A stretch of 64,000 nucleotides of DNA from Sinomonas atrocyanea (GTDB lineage Bacteria > Actinomycetota > Actinomycetes > Actinomycetales > Micrococcaceae), in contig NZ_JAUSTE010000003.1 of the NCBI RefSeq assembly GCF_030812675.1, forward strand, positions 124,001 to 188,000. The letters are read 5' to 3'. Every line of letters begins with the position of its first letter. The stretch's first letter is position 1. Below, piece after piece: positions 18,224 to 26,311 of the stretch. The notes beneath the pieces are model-generated. The model was not told where the DNA came from. It did not search any database and saw only the letters and a program-made list of their open reading frames with translations. A program made the translations under genes and the position numbers.

Positions 18224-19324
18224 GTGGAGGCACGCCCAGCGGTGGTCATCGGCGCCGGACAGGCCGGGCTCAGCGCGGCGTACTGGCTGCAGCGCCGCGG
18301 CCTCTCCCCGTGGGAGGACTACGTGGTCCTCGACGCCAACCCGGGGCCGGGCGGAGCCTGGCGGCACCGGTGGGACTCCCTGACCTTCGACGCCGCCCAC
18401 CACCTCCACTCCCTGCCCGGCCTCCCCCTCGAGGCGCCCGACCCGCACGAGCCGGCCTCCGCCGTCGTGCGCCGGTACTACGGCGGCTACGAGCGCACCT
18501 TCGGGCTGCCCGTGGTCCGTCCCGCCCGCGTCGCCTCGGTGGAGCGCACGGAGGACGGCGGCGCCCTCCTCGTGCGGGCCGCCGACGGGCGCGCGTGGCT
18601 CGCCGAGGCCGTCATCTCCGCGACGGGGACGTGGGACCAGCCGTACTGGCCGCACTACCCGGGGCGCGAGCAGTTCCGCGGCCGGCAGCTGCACACGCAC
18701 GACTTCGTCTCCGCCGAGGAGTTCGCCGGGCAGCGCGTCCTGGTCGTCGGGGCCGGGACGAGCGCGCTGCAGTTCCTCCTCCAGCTCGACGCCGCGGGCG
18801 CCCGCACGGCCTGGTCGACGCGGCGGCCGCCGCAGTGGACCCGGGAGCCCTTCGGCCCCGAGTGGGGCGCGGAGGTCGAGCGGCGCGTCGGCGAGCGCAC
18901 GCGCGCCGGGCTGCCGCCCCTGAGCGTCTCCGCCGCGACGGGCCTGCCGCTCACCGAGCAGTACCTCGCCGGCATCCGCTCCGGAGTGCTCGTCTCCCGC
19001 GGCCCGCTCGCGCGGCTCACGGCCACCGGCGCGGTCCTCGCCGACGGCACCGCGCTCGAGCTCGACGCCATCCTGTGGGCCACCGGCTTCCGGGCCGCGC
19101 TCGGGCACCTCGCCCCGCTGCGGGTGCGGGAGCCGGGCGGCGGGGTCCTCATGGCCGGCGACGGGGTGAGCGTGGTGCGCGAGCCGCGGCTGTTCCTCGT
19201 CGGCTACGGGGCCAGTGCCTCGACCATCGGGGCTACCCGGGCCGGGCGCGCCGCCGCTCTGGCGGCGACCCGGACGCTGCGGCGCGGGTCGGAGCGCGAG
19301 GAGGCGGCCGCCGTCGTGCGCTGA
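18224..19324 (+). CDS. FAD-dependent NAD(P)-binding monooxygenase (FMO/BVMO-like)
   Basis: A 366-residue flavoprotein with the N-terminal FAD site GAGQAGLSAAYWL, a second dinucleotide fold VVGAGTSALQFLLQL (about residue 175) and the FMO-family ATG-type motif LWATGFRAAL (about 285). It resembles the shorter bacterial flavin monooxygenases (YtnJ/CzcO-like) rather than full Baeyer-Villiger enzymes. The start is GTG 18224, decided by GGAGG 5 nt upstream. It is divergent from glyA. Substrate unknown; no partner gene suggests one. Confidence 0.88.
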   Translation: MEARPAVVIGAGQAGLSAAYWLQRRGLSPWEDYVVLDANPGPGGAWRHRWDSLTFDAAHHLHSLPGLPLEAPDPHEPASAVVRRYYGGYERTFGLPVVRPARVASVERTEDGGALLVRAADGRAWLAEAVISATGTWDQPYWPHYPGREQFRGRQLHTHDFVSAEEFAGQRVLVVGAGTSALQFLLQLDAAGARTAWSTRRPPQWTREPFGPEWGAEVERRVGERTRAGLPPLSVSAATGLPLTEQYLAGIRSGVLVSRGPLARLTATGAVLADGTALELDAILWATGFRAALGHLAPLRVREPGGGVLMAGDGVSVVREPRLFLVGYGASASTIGATRAGRAAALAATRTLRRGSEREEAAAVVR

Positions 19325-19378
19325 GCCGGCCGTCCCGCCGGGCGGGCCGGGTACGCACGGCTCGCTACGCTAGAGCGC

Positions 19379-20227
19379 GTGAAGCGCAACAGGTTCATCG
19401 TGACCCTCTCCTGCCCCGACCGACCGGGGATCGTGCACGCCGTCTCCGGCGCCCTCCTGGCCGCCGGCTGCAACATCGCCGAGTCCCGCCAGTACGAGAG
19501 CCCGCACACCGGCACGTTCTTCATGCGCGTCGAGGTCGAGACGGAGTCGGACCGGGGGGCGCTGGAGGCCTCCCTCGCACCCGTCGCCGAGGCGTTCTCG
19601 ATGCGGCTGGGGCTCTTCGGGGGCGGGCAGCCGGTGCGGACGCTCATCATGTGCTCCAAGGACGGGCGTACCCTCAACGACCTCCTCTTCCAGCAGCGGG
19701 CGGGGACGCTGCCGATCGAGGTGCCCGCGGTGGTGTCCAACCACACCGACCTCGCCCCGATGGCCGAGTTCTACGGCGTGCCGTTCGTGCACCTGCCCGT
19801 CTCCTCGGCCACGAAGGCGGAGGCCGAGGAGAAGCTGCTGGCCCTCGTCGAGGAGCACCGGATCGAGCTCGTGGTGCTGGCCCGGTACATGCAGATCCTC
19901 TCCGACGGGCTGTGCCGCGCACTCGAGGGCCGCGCCATCAACATCCACCACTCGTTCCTGCCCTCGTTCAAGGGGGCCAGGCCCTACCACCAGGCGCACG
20001 CCCGCGGGGTGAAGATCATCGGGGCCACCGCGCACTACGTGACCGCGGACCTCGACGAGGGGCCGATCATCGAGCAGGAGGTCATCCGGGTGGACCACTC
20101 CAGGACGGCCGAGCAGCTCGTGCAGATGGGCCGCGACGTCGAGGGGCGCACCCTGTGCCGGGCCGTCCAGTGGCACGCCGAGCACCGCGTCCTGCTCGAC
20201 GGGCACCGCACGGTGGTCTTCGCCTGA
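19379..20227 (+). CDS. purU: Formyltetrahydrofolate deformylase
   Basis: A 282-residue enzyme that hydrolyses 10-formyl-THF to THF and formate, balancing the one-carbon pool. It has an N-terminal ACT domain (about residues 6-85, VTLSCPDRPGIVHAVSG) and a PurN-like hydrolase domain with NIHHSFLPSFKGARPYHQA (about 190-208) and the catalytic Asp in TADLDEGPII. The GTG start has TACGCT 7 nt upstream and no ribosome-binding site, so the mRNA is probably leaderless. Neighbouring glyA and folD act on the same cofactor. Confidence 0.95.
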   Translation: MKRNRFIVTLSCPDRPGIVHAVSGALLAAGCNIAESRQYESPHTGTFFMRVEVETESDRGALEASLAPVAEAFSMRLGLFGGGQPVRTLIMCSKDGRTLNDLLFQQRAGTLPIEVPAVVSNHTDLAPMAEFYGVPFVHLPVSSATKAEAEEKLLALVEEHRIELVVLARYMQILSDGLCRALEGRAINIHHSFLPSFKGARPYHQAHARGVKIIGATAHYVTADLDEGPIIEQEVIRVDHSRTAEQLVQMGRDVEGRTLCRAVQWHAEHRVLLDGHRTVVFA

Positions 20228-20242
20228 CGGCTCGCGCGGGAT

Positions 20243-20262
20243 GGCCTCCCCGGAAAGGGGCC
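20243..20262. terminator. Weak hairpin between convergent genes
   Basis: GGCCTCCCCGGAAAGGGGCC can form a six-pair stem with one bulge between the convergent purU and carbonic anhydrase-like genes. It is short, so the call is tentative. Confidence 0.4.
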
Positions 20263-20264
20263 GG

Positions 20265-20786
20265 TCAGTGGCCGTTGGCCTGCCGGTGCGCCCGGGCCAG
20301 GTCCACGTAGTGGGCGGCATTGCGGTAGAGGCCCTTGACCTCCTCGTCCGTGAGCTCGCGGCGCACCTTGGCGGGCACCCCCGCCACGAGTGACCGCGGC
20401 GGCACCTCGGTCCCCTCGAGGACCACGGCCCCGGCCGCCACGAGCGACTCGGCCCCGATCACGGCGCCGTTCATGATGGTCGCGCTCATGCCCACGAGCA
20501 CGTTGTCGCCCACCGTGCAGCCGTGGACCACCGCGTTGTGGCCCACCGAGACGCCGGCCCCGACCGTGCACGGGAACCCTGCGTCCGCGTGCAGGACCAC
20601 GTTGTCCTGGAGGTTGCTTCCGGCCCCGACGGTGATGGTGGCGGTGTCGGCGCGCACCGAGACCCCGTAGAAGGCGCTCGAGCGGTCGGCCAGGTGCGCG
20701 TCGCCGATGACGGAGGCCGTGGGGGCCACGAACGCGCTCGGGTGGATGTCCGGGGTCTTGCCGCCGAATTCGATCACTGGGCTCAT
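20265..20786 (-). CDS. Gamma-carbonic anhydrase family protein (left-handed beta helix)
   Basis: A 173-residue hexapeptide-repeat protein of the gamma-CA/PaaY/YrdA group, which folds as a trimeric left-handed beta helix. Potential metal-ligand histidines are in VVLHAD (about residue 65) and GHNAVVHGC (about 85-92). Many members are active zinc or iron carbonic anhydrases; others have no proven activity. The ATG at 20786 has TAGTCT 7 nt upstream and only GGGGG adjacent, consistent with a leaderless mRNA. Confidence 0.9.
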   Translation of the reverse strand: MSPVIEFGGKTPDIHPSAFVAPTASVIGDAHLADRSSAFYGVSVRADTATITVGAGSNLQDNVVLHADAGFPCTVGAGVSVGHNAVVHGCTVGDNVLVGMSATIMNGAVIGAESLVAAGAVVLEGTEVPPRSLVAGVPAKVRRELTDEEVKGLYRNAAHYVDLARAHRQANGH

Positions 20787-20832
20787 GGCCCCCAGACTAG
20801 TGGCCTGCTCCCGAGCCTGACGATGGCCCCTG

Positions 20833-20858
20833 TTGCGTTCATTTCTTGACGACAAGAG
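20833..20858 (+). promoter_or_regulatory. Putative ROK operator/promoter, copy 1
   Basis: TTGCGTTCA-TTT-CTTGACGACAAGAG, containing the dyad CTTG-ACGA-CAAG and a possible -35 TTGACG. It lies 25 bp upstream of the ROK gene and matches 23 of 26 positions to 22116-22141. Autoregulation by the ROK protein is likely. Confidence 0.8.
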
Positions 20859-20882
20859 GGGCCAGAGCGCAAGCTGTGTGGC

Positions 20883-22076
20883 ATGGTCTCCACCCTGCGC
20901 TCGACGACGAGCGGCACCGGCAACCCCGGCTCCCAGTCAGCGCTCCGAAAGCTCAACGAGCAGCGCATCGTGGAGGCGCTCATGGCGGGCCCCGCGACCC
21001 AGGCCGAGCTCTCCCGCCAGACCGGCCTCTCGACCGCCACCGTGTCGAACATCGTCAAGGTGCTCTGCGACGCGAGCGTGGTCGCCACCGAGCCGACCAC
21101 GAGCTCGGGCCGGCGCGCCCTGAGCGTCCGGCTCAACAGCAATTCTGCGGTCGCCGTCGGCATCGACTTCGGGCGCCGGCACCTGAGGGTGGTGCTCGCG
21201 AACCTGGCCTACGAGGTCCTGGCAGAGGAGAGCATGATGCTGCCCCTCGGCCACCAGGCGGACGTGAGCATCACGGCCGCAGTGGACGTGCTGGACCGCC
21301 TGCTGGCCGAGTCCGGCGTGCGGCGCGAGCACATCGTGGGGGTGGGCGCGGGGATCCCCGGCCCCATCGACCACCGGACCGGCACGGTGGTCCAGGGCGC
21401 CATCCTTCCCGAGTGGGTCGGGTTCCAGATCCTGGCGCACCTCGAGGAGAGGCTCGGGCTCCCCGTCTTCGTGGACAACGACGCCAATCTCGGCGCCCTC
21501 AGCGAGGTCACCTGGGGCCCCCACAACGGGGTCGAGAACCTCATGTTCGTGAAGATCGGGTCCGGCATCGGCGCGGGCCTCATCATCAACGGGGCCCCGT
21601 TCTACGGGCACGTCGGGGTCACCGGAGAGATCGGGCACTCGACGATCGTGGAGCACGGGCTCGTGTGCCGCTGCGGCAACCGCGGCTGCCTCGAGACGGT
21701 CGCGTCCACCACCACCATGTCCGAGCTGCTCAGCAGGGGCCACCCCGACCAGATGACCCCCGACGAGATCGTCCAGCGCGCCCACGCCGGCTCGGCAGCC
21801 GTCCTGCGGGTGCTCGACGACGCCGGTCTGGCCGTGGGCCGCGCGCTCGGCGCGGTCGCCAACCTCATCAGCCCCGAGGTGATCGTCATCGGCGGCCCCC
21901 TCGCGGGCCTCGGCGAGATCCTGCTCGAGCCCATCCGGCGGGGCCTCCTGCGGCACGCGGTGCCGCTCGTCGGGGAGACCACCGCCCTCGCGATGTCCGC
22001 GCTGGGGGCCCGCGCCGAAGCCCTGGGGGCGGCCGCGCTCGTGTTCCAGAACGCGGAGATCGCCCATCGTTCCTGA
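20883..22076 (+). CDS. ROK-family transcriptional repressor
   Basis: A 397-residue NagC/XylR-like regulator: N-terminal winged HTH (about residues 25-80, TQAELSRQTGLSTATVSNIVKVL) and a sugar-kinase-like ROK domain with the zinc-binding motif CRCGNRGCLET (about 265) and nucleotide-fold IGIDFG/VGAGIPGPI segments. ROK repressors are released by a sugar or sugar phosphate. It lies immediately upstream of the CUT2 ABC transporter operon and shares an operator with it, so it almost certainly controls that operon. The ATG at 20883 has no obvious ribosome-binding site. Confidence 0.94.
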   Translation: MVSTLRSTTSGTGNPGSQSALRKLNEQRIVEALMAGPATQAELSRQTGLSTATVSNIVKVLCDASVVATEPTTSSGRRALSVRLNSNSAVAVGIDFGRRHLRVVLANLAYEVLAEESMMLPLGHQADVSITAAVDVLDRLLAESGVRREHIVGVGAGIPGPIDHRTGTVVQGAILPEWVGFQILAHLEERLGLPVFVDNDANLGALSEVTWGPHNGVENLMFVKIGSGIGAGLIINGAPFYGHVGVTGEIGHSTIVEHGLVCRCGNRGCLETVASTTTMSELLSRGHPDQMTPDEIVQRAHAGSAAVLRVLDDAGLAVGRALGAVANLISPEVIVIGGPLAGLGEILLEPIRRGLLRHAVPLVGETTALAMSALGARAEALGAAALVFQNAEIAHRS

Positions 22077-22115
22077 GGCGCTGCGGCTCCCCGGAATCGG
22101 AGCAGCACCCTCAGA

Positions 22116-22141
22116 TTGCGTTCAAGCCTTGACGACAAGAG
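22116..22141 (+). promoter_or_regulatory. Putative ROK operator/promoter, copy 2
   Basis: TTGCGTTCA-AGC-CTTGACGACAAGAG, 92 bp upstream of the ABC transporter ATPase gene. TTGACG could serve as -35, with TTTACT or TACTTT downstream (about 22154-22160) as -10, so repressor binding would block the promoter directly. Confidence 0.8.
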
Positions 22142-22232
22142 CGCAGAGATTGTTTACTTTCTACTCAGACGGCGCCGAACCTTGGCCGCCGGACAATGAA
22201 GTTCGACCTGATGACCAGGAGGCAAGGGGCAC

Positions 22233-23777
22233 ATGGCGCCGAACGAACCCGTCATCCTCGAAATGCGGTCCATCACCAAGGAGTTCCCGGGCGTGAAGGC
22301 GCTCGCGGACGTGAACCTCCAGGTGAAGGCCGGCGAGATCCACGCGATCTGCGGGGAGAACGGAGCTGGCAAGTCCACGCTCATGAAGGTCCTCTCCGGG
22401 GTCTACCCCCACGGCAGCTACGCCGGCGAGATCTTCTTCCAGGGCCAGGTCCAGGAGTTCAAGGACATCCGGGCCAGCGAGGCCGCAGGGATCGTGATCA
22501 TCCACCAGGAGCTCGCGCTGATCCCCGAGCTGTCCATCATGGAGAACATCTTCCTGGGCAACGAGCCCTCCCGCCGCGGAGTGATCGACTGGAAGGAGGC
22601 CCGCCGGCGGTCCCTGGACCTGCTCGCGCGCGTCGGGCTCTCCGACGATCCCGACACCCAGGTGAAGGAGATCGGCGTCGGCAAGCAGCAGCTGGTCGAG
22701 ATCGCCAAGGCGCTGAACAAGTCCGTCAAGCTGCTCATCCTCGACGAGCCCACGGCCGCGCTGAACGAGTCCGACTCCCAGCACCTGCTGGACCTGATCG
22801 TGGGCCTGAAGGGCCGCGGCGTCACCTCGATCATGATCTCCCACAAGCTCAACGAGATCGAGCAGGTCGCGGACGAGATCACCATCATCCGCGACGGCCG
22901 CTCGATCGAGACGCTCAACGTCAAGCGCGACGGCGTCGACGAGGACCGCATCATCAAGGGCATGGTCGGGCGCACGCTCGAGTCCCGCTTCCCGGACCAC
23001 ACCCCGACCGTGGGGGACGTCCTGTTCGAGGCCAAGGGCTGGACGGTGCAGCACCCCGTGATCGCCGACCGGCTCGTGTGCAAGGGCTCCGACTTCTTCG
23101 TCCGCGAGGGCGAGATCGTCGGCTTCGCCGGGCTCATGGGCGCCGGCCGCACCGAGCTGGCCCGCAGCATCTTCGGCCACTCCTACGGCAAGTTCATCTC
23201 GGGCCACACCTACATGCACGGCAAGGAGGTCCGCATGAACACCGTCGCCCAGGCGATCGACGCGAGCCTGGGCTACGTGACCGAGGACCGCAAGTCCCTC
23301 GGCCTGAACCTGCTCGACGACATCAAGACGACCACCGTCTCCGCCGCGCTGAAGAAGATCACCCGGGGCCTCGTCGTCGACCGCAACCGCGAGTACCAGG
23401 TGGCCGAGGAGTACCGCCGGTCGCTGCGCACCAAGACCCCCAACGTCGACGAGGGCGTCGCCAAGCTCTCCGGCGGGAACCAGCAGAAGGTCGTCCTGGC
23501 CAAGTGGATGTTCACGGATCCCGAGCTGCTGATCCTCGACGAGCCCACCCGCGGCATCGACGTCGGCGCGAAGTACGAGATCTACGGGATCATCCAGCGC
23601 CTGGCCAGTCAGGGCAAGGGCGTGATCGTGATCTCCTCGGAGCTGCCCGAGCTGCTGGGACTCTCGGACCGCATCTACACGATCTTCGAGGGCGCCATCA
23701 CCGGCGTCCTGACCAAGGAAGAGGCCACGCAGGAGAGCCTCATGAAGCTCATGACCCAGGCCCGCAAGGCAGCCTGA
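22233..23777 (+). CDS. Sugar ABC transporter ATP-binding protein (CUT2, MmsA/GguA/XylG type)
   Basis: A 514-residue ATPase with two fused nucleotide-binding domains, the CUT2 hallmark. The first has Walker [10 protein letters not shown], signature [15 protein letters not shown] and Walker [12 protein letters not shown]; the second has a degenerate P-loop [10 protein letters not shown], signature LSGGNQQK and [12 protein letters not shown]. It powers uptake of a monosaccharide (xylose, arabinose, galactose or similar). It is the first gene of an operon with a permease and a binding protein, under the ROK operator; AGGAGG and AAGGGG precede the ATG. Confidence 0.96.
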   Translation: MAPNEPVILEMRSITKEFPGVKALADVNLQVKAGEIHAICGENGAGKSTLMKVLSGVYPHGSYAGEIFFQGQVQEFKDIRASEAAGIVIIHQELALIPELSIMENIFLGNEPSRRGVIDWKEARRRSLDLLARVGLSDDPDTQVKEIGVGKQQLVEIAKALNKSVKLLILDEPTAALNESDSQHLLDLIVGLKGRGVTSIMISHKLNEIEQVADEITIIRDGRSIETLNVKRDGVDEDRIIKGMVGRTLESRFPDHTPTVGDVLFEAKGWTVQHPVIADRLVCKGSDFFVREGEIVGFAGLMGAGRTELARSIFGHSYGKFISGHTYMHGKEVRMNTVAQAIDASLGYVTEDRKSLGLNLLDDIKTTTVSAALKKITRGLVVDRNREYQVAEEYRRSLRTKTPNVDEGVAKLSGGNQQKVVLAKWMFTDPELLILDEPTRGIDVGAKYEIYGIIQRLASQGKGVIVISSELPELLGLSDRIYTIFEGAITGVLTKEEATQESLMKLMTQARKAA

Positions 23778-23794
23778 GAGACGAAGGACCAACC

Positions 23795-25087
23795 ATGGAC
23801 GCCCTCAAGAAGCTCTTCGGCGGCAACAGCCGCCAGTTCGGGATGATCTTCGCCCTCGTGGCCCTGATCATCCTGTTCCAGATCCTCACCGGCGGGCTCA
23901 CGCTCACGCCGGACAACGTGATCAACCTCTTCAACGGCAACTCGTACATCCTGATCCTGGCCATCGGCATGGTCCTCGTGATCATCGCCGGCCACATCGA
24001 CCTCTCGGTCGGCTCGATCGCCGCTGCCGTCGGCATCATCGTCGCCATCGCGATGCGGGACTGGGGCCTCCCCTCCTGGGTCGGGATCATCCTCGGCCTC
24101 GTGATCGGCGCGGTCATCGGTGCCTGGCAGGGCTTCTGGGTCGCCTACATCGGCATCCCCGCCTTCATCGTGACCCTCGCGGGCATGCTCATCTTCCGCG
24201 GCGTGAACCAGTGGATCGGCCAGTCCAACACGGTCCCGGTCCCCAAGGACTTCCAGTTCATCGGCGCCGGCTACCTGCCCGAGATCGGCCCGGACACCGG
24301 GTACAACAACCTCACGCTCCTGATCGGCATCATCGGCGTCGCCGCCGTCGTCTTCTTCGAGCTGCGCTCCCGCCGCGAGGCCAAGGCGCTCGGCGCCGAG
24401 GTGCCCGAGCTGTGGGTCACCGTGACCAAGCTCGTGCTCATCAGCGCCGCCATCCTCTACGCGACCTACCTCTTCGCCACCGGCCGCCCCGGCACCTCGT
24501 TCCCTGTGCCGGGCATCATCCTCGGCATCCTCGTGCTCATCTACGGCTTCATCTCCTCCAAGACCGTGATCGGCCGCCACGTCTACGCCGTCGGCGGCAA
24601 CCGCCACGCGGCCGAGCTCTCCGGCGTCCAGTCCAAGAAGGTCAACTTCCTGGTGATGATGAACATGGCCATCCTCGCCGCCCTCGCCGGCATGGTCTTC
24701 GTGGCCCGCTCCACCGCCTCCGGCCCGTTCGACGGCACCGGCTGGGAGCTCGACGCGATCGCTGCCGTGTTCATCGGCGGCGCCGCGGTCACCGGCGGCG
24801 TCGGCACCGTGATCGGCTCGATCGTCGGCGGCCTGGTCATGGCCGTGCTCAACAACGGCCTCCAGCTCCTCGGCATCGGCGCGGACCGCACCGCCATCAT
24901 CAAGGGCCTCGTCCTCCTCGCCGCCGTGGCCTTCGACGTCTACCAGAAGTCCCAGGGACGCCGCTCCATCATCGGCCTGCTCCTGCGCGGCGCCGGCGGC
25001 GGCCGCGCCGACCGCACCGCCGGCGGCACCCCCCTGCAGCCGGACGAGACCACCAAGACCAGCGAAGTCCTCGCCAAGGACGCCTGA
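23795..25087 (+). CDS. Sugar ABC transporter permease (CUT2, GguB/XylH type)
   Basis: A 430-residue permease with about ten membrane segments. The EAA-like loop and GHIDLSVGSIAA (about residue 65) and VGGNRHAAELSGV (about 265) are typical of the GguB/XylH/MmsB family. It has an unusually long hydrophilic C terminus after the last helix (about 35 residues, RGAGGGRADRTAGG). It starts 17 nt after the ATPase gene with GAAGGA upstream. Confidence 0.95.
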   Translation: MDALKKLFGGNSRQFGMIFALVALIILFQILTGGLTLTPDNVINLFNGNSYILILAIGMVLVIIAGHIDLSVGSIAAAVGIIVAIAMRDWGLPSWVGIILGLVIGAVIGAWQGFWVAYIGIPAFIVTLAGMLIFRGVNQWIGQSNTVPVPKDFQFIGAGYLPEIGPDTGYNNLTLLIGIIGVAAVVFFELRSRREAKALGAEVPELWVTVTKLVLISAAILYATYLFATGRPGTSFPVPGIILGILVLIYGFISSKTVIGRHVYAVGGNRHAAELSGVQSKKVNFLVMMNMAILAALAGMVFVARSTASGPFDGTGWELDAIAAVFIGGAAVTGGVGTVIGSIVGGLVMAVLNNGLQLLGIGADRTAIIKGLVLLAAVAFDVYQKSQGRRSIIGLLLRGAGGGRADRTAGGTPLQPDETTKTSEVLAKDA

Positions 25088-25095
25088 CGGACGAC

Positions 25096-25123
25096 GCCGG
25101 CCGCGCGCCCGGGCGCGGCCGGC
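25096..25123. terminator. Strong intra-operon hairpin
   Basis: GCCGGCCGCG (25096-25105) pairs with CGCGGCCGGC (25114-25123), with a CCCGGG core. It sits in the 111-nt gap between the permease and binding-protein genes. It may attenuate read-through or protect a processed mRNA end so that the two parts of the operon are expressed at different levels. Confidence 0.65.
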
Positions 25124-25198
25124 GCCTCCCCCTCCGGGTACCCCCAGACCCCACGATTCCGCAACCGGATCCACAGGAAACCACAGAAAGCAGAAACA

Positions 25199-26299
25199 AT
25201 GCGTATGTTCGGTACGGCAGGAAAGGCCGCGGCCGTCGTGGCCATCGCGGCCCTCGCGCTCACAGGGTGCGGACGCTCGGAGTCGAGCAGCTCCGCCAGC
25301 GCGAGCGGCGGCACCGGCGGGTTCGCAGCGAACTCGACGATCGGCGTCGCGCTCCCCCAGAAGACCTCGGAGAACTGGGTCCTCGCGGAGGGGCTGTTCA
25401 ACGACGGGCTCAAGGCCGCGGGCTTCAACCCCGATGTGCAGTTCGCCAACGGTGGCGTCTCTGAGCAGCAGAACCAGATCTCGGCCATGGTCACCAAGGG
25501 CGCCAAGGTCATCATCGTGGGCGCCATCGACGGCTCCCAGCTGGGCACCCAGGTGCAGCAGGCCAAGGCCGCGGGCGCCACGGTCATCGCCTACGACCGC
25601 CTCCTGAAGAACACGGACGCGGTGGACTACTACGTCGCGTACGACAACTACAAGGTCGGCCAGCTGCAGGGCCAGGCCCTTCTGGACGGCATGAAGGCGA
25701 AGAAGCCGAACGGCCCGTACAACGTCGAGCTCTTCGCCGGATCCCCCGACGATGCCAACGCGAAGGTCTTCTGGGACGGGGCGATGAACATCCTCCAGCC
25801 CAAGATCGACGACGGCACGCTCAAGGTCGTCTCCGGCCAGAAGTCCTTCGACCAGGCCGTGACCCAGGGCTGGAAGGCGGAGAACGCGCAGAAGCGCATG
25901 GACACCATCCTCGCCGCGAGCTACAACTCCGCGTCGCTGGACGGCGTGCTGTCCCCGAATGACACCCTGGCCCGCGCGATCATCACCTCGGTGAAGAGCG
26001 CCGGCAAGCCGGTCCCGGTCGTCACCGGCCAGGACTCCGAGGTCGAGTCGGTCAAGTCCATCATGGCGGGCGAGCAGTACTCGACCATCAACAAGGACAC
26101 CCGCAACCTGGTGAACAAGGCCATCGACATGGTCAAGAAGCTCCAGCAGGGCCAGAAGCCGGACATCAACGACGACAAGTCCTACAACAACGGCGTCAAG
26201 ACGGTCCCGGCCTTCCTGCTGCCGCCGCAGATCGTCACGAAGGCCAACGCCAAGGAGGCCTACGCGAACGACCCGACCCTGAGCAAGCTCGTCCAGTAG
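25199..26299 (+). CDS. Sugar-binding lipoprotein of the CUT2 ABC transporter (ChvE-like)
   Basis: A 366-residue periplasmic-binding-protein-fold lipoprotein. The signal peptide ends in a lipobox LTGC with Cys22 as lipid anchor, followed by a Ser-rich linker. The body is a type I PBP (IGVALPQKTSENW; GAIDGSQLG; VVTGQDSEVESVKSI) close to the ChvE/multiple-sugar-binding group, which binds aldoses. It is encoded last in the operon, whereas ChvE-type binding proteins are commonly encoded first. Confidence 0.95.
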   Translation: MRMFGTAGKAAAVVAIAALALTGCGRSESSSSASASGGTGGFAANSTIGVALPQKTSENWVLAEGLFNDGLKAAGFNPDVQFANGGVSEQQNQISAMVTKGAKVIIVGAIDGSQLGTQVQQAKAAGATVIAYDRLLKNTDAVDYYVAYDNYKVGQLQGQALLDGMKAKKPNGPYNVELFAGSPDDANAKVFWDGAMNILQPKIDDGTLKVVSGQKSFDQAVTQGWKAENAQKRMDTILAASYNSASLDGVLSPNDTLARAIITSVKSAGKPVPVVTGQDSEVESVKSIMAGEQYSTINKDTRNLVNKAIDMVKKLQQGQKPDINDDKSYNNGVKTVPAFLLPPQIVTKANAKEAYANDPTLSKLVQ

Positions 26300-26311
26300 T
26301 CTTCCGAGCGC

